DNA from: Oppiella nova
Lineage: Eukaryota; Arthropoda; Arachnida; Sarcoptiformes; Oppiidae
Assembly: GCA_905397405.1 (NCBI GenBank)
Contig: CAJPVJ010000615.1
Location: forward strand, 1,289-22,230
Direction of reading: 5' to 3'
DNA length: 20,942 nucleotides
The notes under the pieces are model-generated. The model worked only from the letters and a program-made list of their open reading frames with translations, was not told the origin of the DNA and ran no database searches. The position numbers were made by a program, and so were the translations under genes. Numbering within the stretch: position 1 is the first letter of the stretch; each line of letters starts with the position of its first letter. Shown here one piece after another: positions 1 to 10,001 of the stretch.

Positions 1-966
1 CCCACTTGCTATGATCCTTATGATAGCCAAACCCGCCCTTCAGTCTCGAGTTCACAAACGATACGCTAATGTCGTCTATATTTTCAACCGTTTTCTTGAG
101 CCTACACTCAGAGGGTAAGGGATGTCCCGCTCCCTGTCTCCACGTCTCGACATATAGACTGGTGTTGAGTACCGGTGCCATGATCTGGGAGTACAGGTCC
201 ACGTGATCGCCCGGTGCTTTGCTAAAACTGGTGAAGTTTACACCACCGGCGCTGGTGATGATCTGGACATTCATGGGACCGGAACTCCACTTCCTAGCGC
301 TTAATGCAGCGATTTTTGATGATTTACTTTTTAGGTGGGTGCTCACACGCATGGCATACACATTTGGGTGCATGTACAGTAACTGATCAAGGATATTATC
401 GATTTCAGTGATTTTATAGCTAATACACAGAGCTGTCTGTCCATAGGTCTCACCAGACGCTGGGTATACGTACTTATGGCCCGACTATTAGGTTATAAAC
501 GAAAAGTTTTCAAAACTTTATGTTAAACTCAAGGGATGTATACCTCTTGGGCGGCAAACTTCGGGACACTATGTATGAGCCAAAAGCCATGGCTGTCATC
601 GGTGGCTATGACTCCCTTGGCGTGAGCGCCGGTAGATTTTTTGGTGTCGTTAGGCCAGTGGTCGTTGTAATTGATATAACTGATACCCGGGTCTACCTTT
701 TTAGCATATAGTGGGCTTAATGTCTGTCCAAATATTGATGTCTCGTCACTGATGTCCACATCAGACAAAGTCCAACCGGATTGGGATTTACTGGACAGGT
801 ATGCGTACCGCAAACCCGTGTCCAAAGGGGGCCCGGAGTCGGATACTTTGGGTAGTTTGTAGACTACATACCAGTCCACAGGCTGTCCCTTTTCATCCCT
901 ACATTGTGTTTGACATCTAATTATAGCGATTATATTAAATATACATAATATTGAAAAAATTTTCAT
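1..966 (-). CDS. DNase II-like acid endonuclease, copy A (3' end cut by window edge)
   Basis: This is a deoxyribonuclease II family protein, an acid nuclease that degrades DNA in lysosomes or after secretion. Exon 1 runs 966 to 544 (141 codons) and exon 2 runs 484 to beyond base 1 (161 codons visible). The 59-bp intron (543-485) has a GTATAC donor and an AATAG acceptor, and the junction is phase 0. Residues 1-18 form a hydrophobic signal peptide. The family N-terminal pattern (CRDExGxPVDWYxxYKLP) follows directly. The first catalytic motif, HAKG, is at His115, followed by GFWLIHSVPKF. After the splice come YGQTALC, then the C-terminal half with DLYSQIMAP, LPSEC and the second catalytic motif HKDHSKW (His299). 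These two His-x-Lys motifs mark the pseudo-dimeric phospholipase-D-like fold. Both exons are open, so the gene looks functional. The missing C-terminus should be about 50 residues, judged from copy B. The start is the only ATG giving a signal peptide. Confidence 0.9.
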
Positions 967-1660
967 TTGTTAAAACAAATTATAGTTTTAAAATTTATTA
1001 ATGTTATTAATTACGATAAAAATATATTATTAAAAGTTATAAAAACTATTTTAGAAATATATATCTTATATTGACATACTGTATGTATTTTATTATATAT
1101 TTCTCATCTATAATCATTTGTATGTTTCAATAATCTATTTATTAATTCATTGAATTATTAATTTGTCGATTAAAACAGCAATAATTGTGTAATAATTATA
1201 ATATTTATATGTTATAAGGGTAGGAATTATATGAGAATATAAATAGCTATGTTTTTTGTTAGTTAATTATAGTAACACCTACTTTACAGTTATTTATCGT
1301 ATATTGAATTTTTGTTAGAGTTATGTAAAACATATTAATTTGTGTTAAATAATAGTGTTTTAATTTTGAATTGACTAAAAATAAGTTATCAATTCAATTG
1401 CACTGTAATATTAATACATTTAAAAAATTGATTCACTTATTAAGTACACCATAATTATGTGATTATTATAAATATAAGGGTATGTATTATGGGAATAAAA
1501 GTATGTTTTTTTGACACACCTTTACAATCAGTTAAAAAGTTTAATTTAAGTTTAATAGTACTTAACAAATGCTACCAAAAAACCACTAAATCTTATCACA
1601 AAAATAATTTTATTTAACAAATTATTAAAACAAATAATTATAAAATACTGTAATTAGTGC
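967..1660. other. AT-rich spacer between the two DNase II copies
   Basis: No coding potential is visible. It must contain the promoter of copy A (minus strand, next to 966), but the base composition is too AT-rich for a TATA box to stand out. Two stretches, about 1190-1290 and 1449-1530, share an imperfect pattern (TATAAGGGTA followed by a GGAATAAA-like run and ATGTTTTTT), which suggests an old partial duplication about 260 bp apart. Confidence 0.5.
1609..1614 (-). promoter_or_regulatory. candidate polyadenylation signal for DNase II copy B
   Basis: AATAAA on the minus strand, about 47 nt beyond the copy B stop codon. The spacing suits a poly(A) signal, but the region is so AT-rich that the hexamer alone is weak evidence. 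Confidence 0.35.
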
Positions 1661-2388
1661 TCAAAAAGTAGGCAAAACTTTGTCGCACTTCTCTACATCC
1701 ATCACCCAATCATTCATATGTTTCCATACGTTAGGGCTTTGGAAACATGTCTGTCCGCCACCCCTCTTAAACTGGGACTCCACTCGATTCAAATCTCCGA
1801 CACAGACATAGGGAACGGTAGGTGTCTTACTGATGGCCCACTTGCTATGATCCTTATGATAGTCAAACCCGCCCTTCAGTCTTGAGTTCACAAACAATAC
1901 GCTAATGTCGTCTATATTTTCAACCGTTTTCTTGAGACTACACTCCGAGGGTAAGGGATGTCCCGCTCCCTGTCTCCACGTCGCGACATATAAACTAGTG
2001 TTGATTACCGGTGCCATGATCTGGGAGTACAGGTCAACGTGATCTCCCGGTGCTTTGCTAAAACTGGTGAAGTTTACACCACCGGCGCTGGTGATGGTCT
2101 GGACATTCATGGGACCGGAACTCCACTTCCTAGCGCTTAACGCAGCGATTTTTGATGATTTACTTACTTTTTGATGATTTTGGGTATACGTACCTATGGC
2201 CCGACTATTAGGTTATGAAACAAAAAAGTTTTTCAAAACTTTATGTTAAACTCAAGGGATGTATACCTCTTGGGCGGCAAACTTCGGGACACTATGTATG
2301 AGCCAAAAGCCATGGCTATCATCAGCGGCTATGACTCCCTTGGCGTGAGCGCCGGTAGATTTTTTTGGTGTCGTTGGGCCAGTGATCG
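1661..2388 (-). pseudogene. DNase II-like, copy B: truncated, frameshifted duplicate
   Basis: This is a second copy of the DNase II gene, roughly 96% identical to copy A over the 3' coding part (I count about 13 differences in about 333 bp). It has lost the first part of exon 1: homology stops near 2388, so the signal peptide and N-terminal strand are absent. The T run at about 2360-2366 has seven T where copy A has six, which is a frameshift just before the HAKG motif. The intron is still recognisable. About 125 bp of exon 2 (the YGQTALC region) is replaced by a short filler, which puts a TAA at 2160-2162 and shifts the frame. The rest, 2110 to 1661, is open for 149 codons and keeps DLYSQIMAP, LPSEC, DHSKW, a GDLNR segment, RGGGQTC and a normal TGA stop. 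The Cys expected after DHSKW in vertebrate enzymes is Ala. It is probably a dead copy, though the 3' half could still be transcribed. Confidence 0.85.
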
Positions 2389-2428
2389 CATAACTCTATG
2401 AATTTTATATCATTAAAGCTCTCATATA

Positions 2429-3025
2429 CAAAACCTGATAAGTATATATCCGAACGATTTAATTTATTAAAAATTAGTACCAATACAGAAAAAATTTAAT
2501 CTAAAACACTTGCAATATTTTTATCAATGTTCTGACCATTAAATAGGACAGGTATTTTAAACATAATAATGGCCAAACATTTCTGGTCACCCGAAGTTCC
2601 CGTAATTCCCTTTTTAATTTTTCCAGACATTTTTAAGCTTTGAACAATTATGATTTTATAGGATCTGGTTTATTAGACCAAATACATTAATAAACATGTA
2701 ATTTATATCTCAATCTTTAAAATGAATACCATTTTGATAACAAAATTTAGTGAAAATACAATAATTTAATTGGTTTAAGGTTGCGACTTTTTTACATGAA
2801 AAATGAGTGCATTATATATAGCCCATAGACTGGAAAATAAAATAATGCAGTCATCCCTTGTCAATGGCTTTATTATAGATACACTTACAGATATTTTATA
2901 AAGTAAGGTTTCATATTGAACACTAATAAACATTGTATCATTTGACATATTAAACATAATTTTAATTTATAAACTTAGAGTTATTAAAATTTAAAATCGT
3001 TCGGATATATACTTATCAGGTTTTG
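2429..3025. mobile_element. 597-bp non-autonomous TA-flanked DNA transposon (MITE-like)
   Basis: The ends are perfect 32-bp terminal inverted repeats (2429-2460 and 2994-3025) that begin CAAAACCTGATAAG. TA dinucleotides sit immediately outside both ends (2427-2428 and 3026-3027). A TA target-site duplication is the hallmark of the Tc1/mariner-IS630 superfamily. The interior is AT-rich and has no recognisable transposase, so the element would need an enzyme supplied in trans. The superfamily assignment rests only on the TA flanks, because the terminal sequence is not one I recognise. Confidence 0.75.
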
Positions 3026-3043
3026 TATAAACAGATACTGCAA

Positions 3044-3309
3044 TATGACAAATTCCTGACCTATTAATTCAAGTAAAAATAGTCTTTTATTCATAGTTAA
3101 GAATTTAATTTAAGTCTCAGTGTTTCAATTTAAATCTAAATTGTCATATTATGATAATTTTTAATTGATTAAACTTGAGCGAGGTATAAAATAATGACAC
3201 AAATTATTTTTATCAGAAGATTCTGGTAAGAGTGAAATATCCAAGATATCCAAGACAGCGACTATGGGATCAAACGTAAAGACATGGTTTTTAGCGAAAC
3301 ATTTTTGCT
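3044..3309 (-). repeat. repeat X, copy 1 (inverted relative to copy 2 at 11133-11390)
   Basis: Reading the minus strand, this matches 11133-11390 closely from AGCAAAAATG to GTCATA. The match stops within about one base of the transposon arm that starts at 3311. It carries the same short open frame as copy 2, but that frame ends four codons earlier. It also has an AATAAA-type hexamer downstream of the stop. Confidence 0.85.
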
Positions 3310-3310
3310 A

Positions 3311-3486
3311 TACGGGAACTTCGGGTGACCAGAAATGTTTGGCCATTATTATGTTTAAAATACCTGTCCTATTTAATGGTCAGAACATTGATAAAAATAT
3401 TGCAAGTGTTTTAGATTAAATTTTTTCTGTATTGGTACTAATTTTTAATAAATTAAATCGTTCGGATATATACTTATCAGGTTTTG
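3311..3486. mobile_element. 176-bp partial copy of the same transposon, inverted
   Basis: This is the exact reverse complement of 2429-2604. I found no mismatch in 176 bp by eye. It ends GGTTTTG followed by TA at 3487-3488, as a proper element end would. Together with 2429-2604 it forms perfect 176-bp inverted arms around 2605-3310, so 2429-3486 could also be read as one 1,058-bp element with long inverted termini. Confidence 0.8.
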
Positions 3487-3795
3487 TAATAATGTTTCAT
3501 AACTAATGTTTAAAGGTTTAAAGAATATGTTTTGAATATTTAAAGTTTATATAATACAATAAGAACCCAATGTTAATATGAATTGCTTATGAAATGTTTA
3601 TGTAGTAATTGATACTTAAATACAAGGATTGTTATGCATTCCTATCTAACTCTAACTGAATGCACATAACATTATATAACTCGTTGTCTCTCATAACTTA
3701 GAGTCACTTCTGTACCAAACATCTCCTGATTATGTTTTAAATAAAATATATTATTAGTAGTGAACGCAGTCTTTATCTTTTGTTTATCACTACAA
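3487..3795. other. unannotated spacer between the transposon and repeat Z
   Basis: AT-rich with no open frame worth reporting. It is absent from the second locus, where X and Z abut. Confidence 0.4.
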
Positions 3796-4220
3796 TATTT
3801 TCAAACACAAGAATTGTCAAACAATTGGAAAGTACGTCCAATTTGTATATCAACAAAATATACTGGGTTTTAATTAAAGAGATATTTACGTCGACCATAT
3901 ATTTATTTAATATAAGAAACTGTTATACCACTACAAAAGACATGACCACTAATTTAGTATAAGAATCAATTCCCTGAACACATCCAGAGGTTAGGACAAT
4001 AAAATGTCGGACATGTCGGACATGAACTCAAAATTCAATTTCAAATCATTATTGCATTCATTACTATAAATAAAGTTTCAAATCTTTTCTTTTTTGTGTA
4101 TTATTTTCAGCTGTTTTTATCGCACATTTAAATGAAACGTTTATTTTTGTTAGTTTTTCTTAAACGAGAAAATAATAGTCTACTTAAAAAACTTAATCAA
4201 AACATTAGATCCGTTTCGAT
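3796..4220 (+). repeat. repeat Z, copy 1 (direct repeat of 11391-11801)
   Basis: About 425 bp, nearly identical to 11391-11801 and in the same orientation, from TTTTCAAACACAAG to TCCGTTTCGAT. The main difference is an extra TCGGACATG unit near 4010-4025. It contains an AATAAA (ATAAATAAAG context) and a splice-acceptor-like TATTATTTTCAG. The ends show no terminal repeats or poly(A), so the element class is unknown. Confidence 0.85.
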
Positions 4221-5177
4221 GTAAAAACACAGACAATAAAACGTATGGCAAAGCAAATAATGACTTCTCACTTATTCATGAGTAGTATAACAGAGCTCTC
4301 ATTTGGGACACCGGGCTATCGATTGACTGCAGCCAATCTATAGCCTCCTATTGTATAAACAAAACTCTTTACTTTGCTTTTAGTTATCACTACTAAATGT
4401 TTGAACACAGAAATCAGTCTCTCGTATACAGCGTGCTATCCATAGCCCACTAGTAATGACTGAACACTAGTGTAATAGAGTTCTAATGACTGCTTAATTG
4501 CAATGGAAATGGAGAGACAGACAATTTTCACTATAATTACAGTTGCATTGAAGTTCAAAAAAAACTTTCGTACATTGAATCTAAACAAATAGAAAATGAT
4601 ATAAATTTCAAGAAAAATTACTTCTCTGATCAGACGTACAGAAAAACCATGTCTTTCCTGTACTTTAATTTATCATAACAAAGTTTAGACAAAAAACTTA
4701 TCATTCAGTTTGCATTCAAACTCCACAAATGAATCTCTAATCCATAGACCGTATGATTGAGTGTTCATTTGTCATCGCAGTATAAAATACGAGTAGAAAA
4801 ATATTATATATATATTTTTTGCCCAAATAAATAAAACAAATTTCTGAATATTAGGCGCACAATGAAATACAATGAAATTTAAAATTCAAATTACATATAA
4901 AAAGTTATTTCATGCTATTTCTCGTGAAAGATTCAATGAAATATAAAAAAGGCAATTGCACACACAAAAATCCTAAACCAAAAATATATAATTCATTTGT
5001 AAAGCAAAAGCAAATTTATTTATTTCTATGAATGCATTGAAAGGAATATTTATTTCAATTTTAAATTGACGACAAAAACTAATAACAAATGCTTGGATAC
5101 ATAAAAATAAAAATAATTTTTTATATTTATATATATCTCACTATAATGTGTTTCCATTATATTTTCACGTCAAACAG
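4221..5177. other. spacer upstream of the Ig-protein exons; probably intron
   Basis: No coding sequence was recognised. Because the first visible Ig exon starts at a phase-1 acceptor, this stretch is most likely the end of an upstream intron whose 5' exon (signal peptide) was not found here and may lie outside the window. It holds a 32-bp imperfect palindrome at 4314-4345, listed separately. Confidence 0.4.
4314..4345. repeat. 32-bp imperfect palindrome centred on CTGCAG
   Basis: The arms GGCTATCGATTG and CAATCTATAGCC pair around a central CTGCAG with two mismatched pairs. Its function is unknown. It stands out because the surroundings are AT-rich and poor in symmetry. Confidence 0.5.
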
Positions 5178-5868
5178 TATGCAATGCAAAAGTGGAGATC
5201 CAGTCCCTGTTTGTGCCGCGATTTGTGGAGAACGGCACCGAAGACTCAATAATACTCGACTGTCTCTACACTCTGGACCCCAATGAGGACAGCAATCTTG
5301 TGGTCAAATGGTTCCTAAACGACGATCCGGAGCCTATCTATCAGTGGATACCGGAGCTGAAGGCACGGCACGCCTCCAAACGACTTCAGGGCAGAATCAA
5401 TATGGACTTCACCGTCAATACTGCCGACCCCTTAACCCAATACCGGGCCCTCAATATACTGCGGCCGACCATTGATTTAAGCGGAAAATACTCGTGTCAT
5501 GTGTTGTCCCTATCATCGCAGGACTCGGAGGAAGAGACTATGATTGTATACGGTATGTCCACCCCTAACACTACTGTCCACCTGTTTTTGTATGATAAAT
5601 TCAAATATAACTTTTACTCCAAAACTTTTACATCGATTCCATGAGTTATACATAATATATCAGTATTTTATGTATTTTTTATTGTATAATATTTTAAGAG
5701 AATTTCTTATATGGAATATATTTTGAATGCAGAAATAGTTTTTAGGAATCATTGGGCAATAAATTAAATTTATGACTAAAATAATGTCATTTTATTTTTA
5801 AATCAATAATAATAATCTTATACAACACTCTTTGTTGTGTTAAAAATCGATTTTAAGGATCTTTTACT

Positions 5869-5907
<39 letters not shown>

Positions 5908-8900
5908 GTGTTCTCTGACACTAACTGAAGGGTTAGTTGAGTATGAAATCCAGAATTTATAGATAAGTATAAGACATGTAATAATTTTTAAAAAGAATAT
6001 ATATATATTCTCATCTAATATTCAAAGAACTTATTATTTCTTAAACTTATTCATACGCTTATAGTTGTGGTTCACTCGTCATAATTGATGACATTCTTGT
6101 GATCAGTCATTATATTAATATTTATACGAAAAATAAGTATATTATACGAGAAAAATGGAAATCAAATGAAGAAAAATATGAAAATCTTTCTCTCGAGTAG
6201 TCATAGAAAATGAAGGGATAATATTGAGAGAGAGAGAGAGAGAGAGAAGTTTTATCTAAACTTTTTTATTTTGTCAAATAATTCAAACTTTGTTTAGCAG
6301 TGAAGTCCCTTTTGTTCATCTCTCTCTCTCTCTCAATATTATCCCTTCATTTTCTATGACTACTCGAGAGAAAGATTTTCATATTTTTCTTCATTTGATT
6401 TCCATTTTTCTCGTATAATATACTTATTTTTCATATAAATATTAATATAATGACTGATCACAAGAATGTCATCAATTATGACGAGTGAACCACAACTATA
6501 AGCGTATGAATAAGTTTAAGAAATAATAAGTTCTTTGAATATTAGATGAGATATATATATATTCTTTTTAAAAATTATTACATGTCTTATACTTATCTAT
6601 AAATTCTGGATTTCATACTCAACTAACCCTTCAGTTAGTGTCAGAGAACAGAGAACACTACGAGAGAGAGAGAGGGAGAGAGAGAGAGAGAAAGAGAGAG
6701 AGATTACATTAAAAGTAATGTCAGAGACAGAGAAATATTCGCATATATTCTATGCATATATGAGTTGAACACAAGAATTGAACCAAAATAAGGGGAAAGT
6801 TTGGTATAACATGTGATCAAATCTGACTTTCTCTCTCTATAAATATAATCATTGCTTTCTATGATCGCAATCTCCCTCTCCCTTAGCACTGGTACGCTAT
6901 TATTAATATAATGCATATGATTTTGATTGACTGACAGCTCCGCCAAAAAGTTTTGACTTCAATTACACGCGAAACAAAGATACAGAAAATCAATTAGCAT
7001 TGCGTACACGAAAGGGCGCACATCAGTGGCACTACAGCCAAGACGGACATCCGGGTCACTCAGCGCTGGGATCGACAGCACCCGACGGCCACTACGGCGA
7101 CTACAATCAGCACCAACACCAACACCTACCACAACACCAGCACTCACCGCACGACCGGGACCAACAGGACCGGGATATGCCGCCTGAATGGCAGCCTACC
7201 AGTGCCACCCTAAGCTGTCAAGTGCGGGACGTGTTCCCGGTGCCCGAAATGACTATATATCGCGTCAGTGACGACGACAGTAAGACTCAGGTGTTGACCG
7301 AAATCGTGCAAAAGATCGACCGCAACGCCAACGGCGCCTACAATGTGACCATCACTAGTGATATTAGAGACTATGAACTCATTGAGACGTATGGCAGCCA
7401 TCGCAGCAATTATGAGTGTCTCCTCTTATTGCCCGACGGATCCAAAAACAATTACCAGAGAAAGAAACGCATCACTTATTTAACAGGTTTGCCATACTTT
7501 TGTCCATTTGTTTTGTATTAACTCATAAATGCTATTTATTTAATGCAATACAAGAATACAAATATTGAGCGCATTTTTTGTGCTAAAGAATTGCTTTATT
7601 TTTTGGATAATTTATTATTAATTCAAGTGTTATACTGTTGTATAAAAACTTAATTTTCTAACTGGTACCCAACTTTGTGTACAGTACAGTCATTAATGTA
7701 ATCCTTAAACTGAAAAGCCATTAACGAAATAGTATTAATTTTGTTTTTGCAAATTTCACTACATGAAAATTCATTTTGAATTCTTGAATTAAAAAACTCT
7801 TGTCTTAATTAGTGGTAATTATAGGGAAATTCGGTTTAATTTGGAAAAAATCCTTTTATATGTATTTATGCTATACATAGGAGTTTGCAGTATTACTGGA
7901 GTGGAGTGGAAAACCTCTTTTTTGGACGCCACACAAGATTCAGATATAATACTCTCTTTTAATTCATAGAGTCATCAGATTTTCTGTATAATCATTATCA
8001 TCGATGCATTAAGTCTTAATTAGACATTAGTTTCGATACCGAAACGCCAGAGCTTTTTGTGATAAATAACGTGAAACAGTGTCTCAAAGGGTGTCTTCAC
8101 TATTAAACACACAGAAAGAGAATCATAGATTTGTTTCATACATAAAACCAGAGCTAAAAATACATAGTATTTCTCTCAAGTTTTAATGGATAGACAGTCT
8201 CTCTATGTTTTAATTTGTGCTTCAATTCCAGAAAATAAGAGCAAATAAAGAGTAAAACAGAAATTTTTTTCAGTTAAACAAAAGTTTTCCTCTTCTCATG
8301 ACTGGTCGCTAAAACTTAAGCAAAAATACACCGAAAAACTAGTTTTTTATTTCAATTCCTTTTTACACACATTGAGATCCATTAAAACCTATCCTTTTTC
8401 TTCTTACTCCACAGTTTAGTCACCAAAAAGTCTTTGATATGTTATATATATTGAAAGTTATAAAACTTATGTTCACAAACAGCTGCTGATAACAGTATAG
8501 ACGAAAACTATAATGTATTTTATATTTCATTTCCTGGGGTTTTACTCTTTCGTCTCCGACTACTCTTCGCATCCCTTTTCTGTTTGATATATATTTTTAA
8601 AATCCAATTCAACACCACTTTTTCACTGTTGGAAAACAAATTGATATTTTATTTAATCAATTTTTCATCCTTTCTCACACAAACACACTCGTACTGCCAA
8701 TCCATTCACTACTATATCCCTTTAAATACAGCGATATATTTATTAATAAAAATTTAATATAAAAATTATTATTTTTTATTGCAAAAGTAAATAAAATTGT
8801 ATTTTTTGTGTCTCTTTTCTCATACAGAATACGCTTTACTGAACAACACTATTATATCGGCGAGAGATAGCTTCAAATTAATGAGCGTTTTATTCATTGC

Positions 8901-8931
8901 TCTACTCTTTTATGGATCCAAATATTCGTGA
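5178..8931 (+). CDS. two-domain immunoglobulin surface protein, beaten-path-like (5' exon not found)
   Basis: Three exons, 5178-5552, 6938-7486 and 8828-8931, encode 341 residues. The acceptors are CAAACAG, GACAG and CATACAG; the donors are GTATGT and GTTTGC. Every junction is phase 1, as is usual for Ig-domain exons. Ig domain 1 has Cys28, the core Trp in VVKWF (44), the D-x-S-G-x-Y-x-C motif and Cys106; PIYQWIP follows the C strand as in beat-type V domains. Joining exons 1 and 2 gives VYAPPKSFDFNY. A His/Gln-rich linker at about residues 153-196 precedes Ig domain 2 (Cys218, Cys285, no core Trp). Exon 3 ends in a hydrophobic run (VLFIALLFYG) five residues before TGA, which suggests a GPI signal or a short membrane tail. 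NGT, NYT, NVT and NNT sequons fit an extracellular protein. Beat proteins are neuronal adhesion ligands or receptors; that role is inferred here. The signal peptide exon is missing from the window or unrecognised. Confidence 0.85.
5872..6703. repeat. 832-bp near-perfect inverted repeat with microsatellite borders, in intron 1
   Basis: The left arm (5906-6225) and right arm (6335-6661) are reverse complements. The only differences I saw are one substitution, a 1-bp indel in a TA run, an 8-bp insertion near 6650, and small changes at the outer edge. Each arm is bordered by dinucleotide tracts: (CT)n at 5872-5905, (GA)n at 6226-6248, (CT)n at 6320-6334 and (GA)n at 6662-6703. The unpaired centre is 6249-6319. 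In the Ig gene pre-mRNA it would fold into a hairpin of over 300 bp. It has no ORF and no clear target-site duplication, so whether it is a mobile foldback element or a local palindromic duplication is open. Confidence 0.9.
7021..7152 (+). other. His/Gln-rich tract inside the Ig protein coding exon
   Basis: It encodes about 44 residues with eleven histidines, including a run of alternating Gln and His (QHQHQH). It lies between the two Ig domains in the same frame as both, and has no internal stop. The repeat-like CACCAACACCAAC DNA suggests growth by slippage. Confidence 0.85.
7487..8827 (+). other. intron 2 of the Ig gene
   Basis: 1,341 bp from a GTTTGC donor to a strong pyrimidine-rich acceptor (TCTCTTTTCTCATACAG). 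I saw no coding sequence or repeat of note inside. Confidence 0.7.
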
Positions 8932-10001
8932 AAAATGAGTGCAAACTATGTTTTTTTGCTGCAAATAATATTTCAATACTAATAAATTTTATCACAACAT
9001 TTTTTTGCTATATTGGGAAAGTAAACACATTTTATTGTTGTGTTTGTATGGGGAGGATAGAGAGTGGGAAAGGCGTTGTTTTACATCAAACCAGACATCA
9101 AAAAGTCGATATTCATATGGATTTTCATAAAACTAATGGATTGATTGCTAACTACTTCTAGTCTTAATATAGAAAACTAACTTTTTAAGTGTTATCGGAA
9201 GTCAAATGCAAATACAAACACTTGGAAAACAATTCAATATTGACTATCAACTAATCCCATAAAAATTATCTGGATTAATAATGCAATGCATACAATTTTA
9301 AAACGAGTTAATAATGAATACTTTTATGAATTTATTGTCAAATGAATGTAAATATATTGGAAAAACTTTTTTGTAATGAAATAAAATTGTAAAATACCTG
9401 AAGATATGCTTCCAATCTATTGTTGTTAATGTGAATACGAGTCAAAACAGATAATAAAGTTTGTAAACATTTATTTTAAACCCATTTTTATCCCAAAGAC
9501 TAACCAGACTCTGACTACTATTGTAAAACAAAACCAAAAACTAATTTGCAATTTTCATGTATAAATGTATTTAATTATTTAATACTATGAATTACATTCA
9601 AAATTTTAAACATTTAAACAAAATGTCACTTAATGTCATACAAAACTAAAAGCAAAACTAAAACATTTTGTGTAAAATTATACAAAATATATCGATTTCT
9701 TATAAAAGAAATGCTGATCTATTCTGTGGTGTAATGAATACAAAAGCGAATACACGACAGAATATTCTGTTAATTCTATGTCTCAACGCATATAATGTTT
9801 CACAAAAACCGGTGATTTGGCTAACGATTGGAATTCTAGTTATAGAGAGACTGAGGATAAGAGGGACACAAAAATAACAACAAGTAATGGATTGTCAAAG
9901 GAGTCACTCAAATGGGGGGACAGAGAGACAGAGACAGAGATAGGGAAACCAAACATTGATTGCAAACACAAGAGATAACAGACAGATATAGAGATAATGG
10001 C
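8932..10001. other. intergenic, AT-rich; 3' flank of the Ig gene
   Basis: Short open frames exist (for example 8928-9161 and 9668-9877) but are AT-driven and lack recognisable motifs. From about 9840 the sequence becomes GA-rich with irregular CAGAGA units leading into the microsatellite at 10002. Confidence 0.5.
8981..8986 (+). promoter_or_regulatory. candidate polyadenylation signal of the Ig gene
   Basis: AATAAA, 50 nt downstream of the TGA at 8929-8931. The position is reasonable for a short 3' UTR, but the AT content makes chance hexamers common. Confidence 0.4.

Noticed and set aside
2775-2957. 60-residue minus-strand frame inside the small transposon
   Set aside because: Too short and without DDE or helix-turn-helix features, so not a transposase.
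4131-4220. ATG frame beginning MKRLFLLVFL, resembling a signal peptide for the Ig gene
   Set aside because: It lies inside repeat Z, recurs at 11713, and has no phase-1 donor that would join it to the exon at 5178.
5089-5286. 65-residue open frame with a hydrophobic start just before Ig exon 1
   Set aside because: It runs in a different frame from the Ig domain across the exon and ends within it; it is a shadow of AT-rich intron plus exon.
8928-9161. 77-residue frame after the Ig gene stop
   Set aside because: It overlaps the stop in another frame, has no motif, and lies in the probable 3' UTR and flank.
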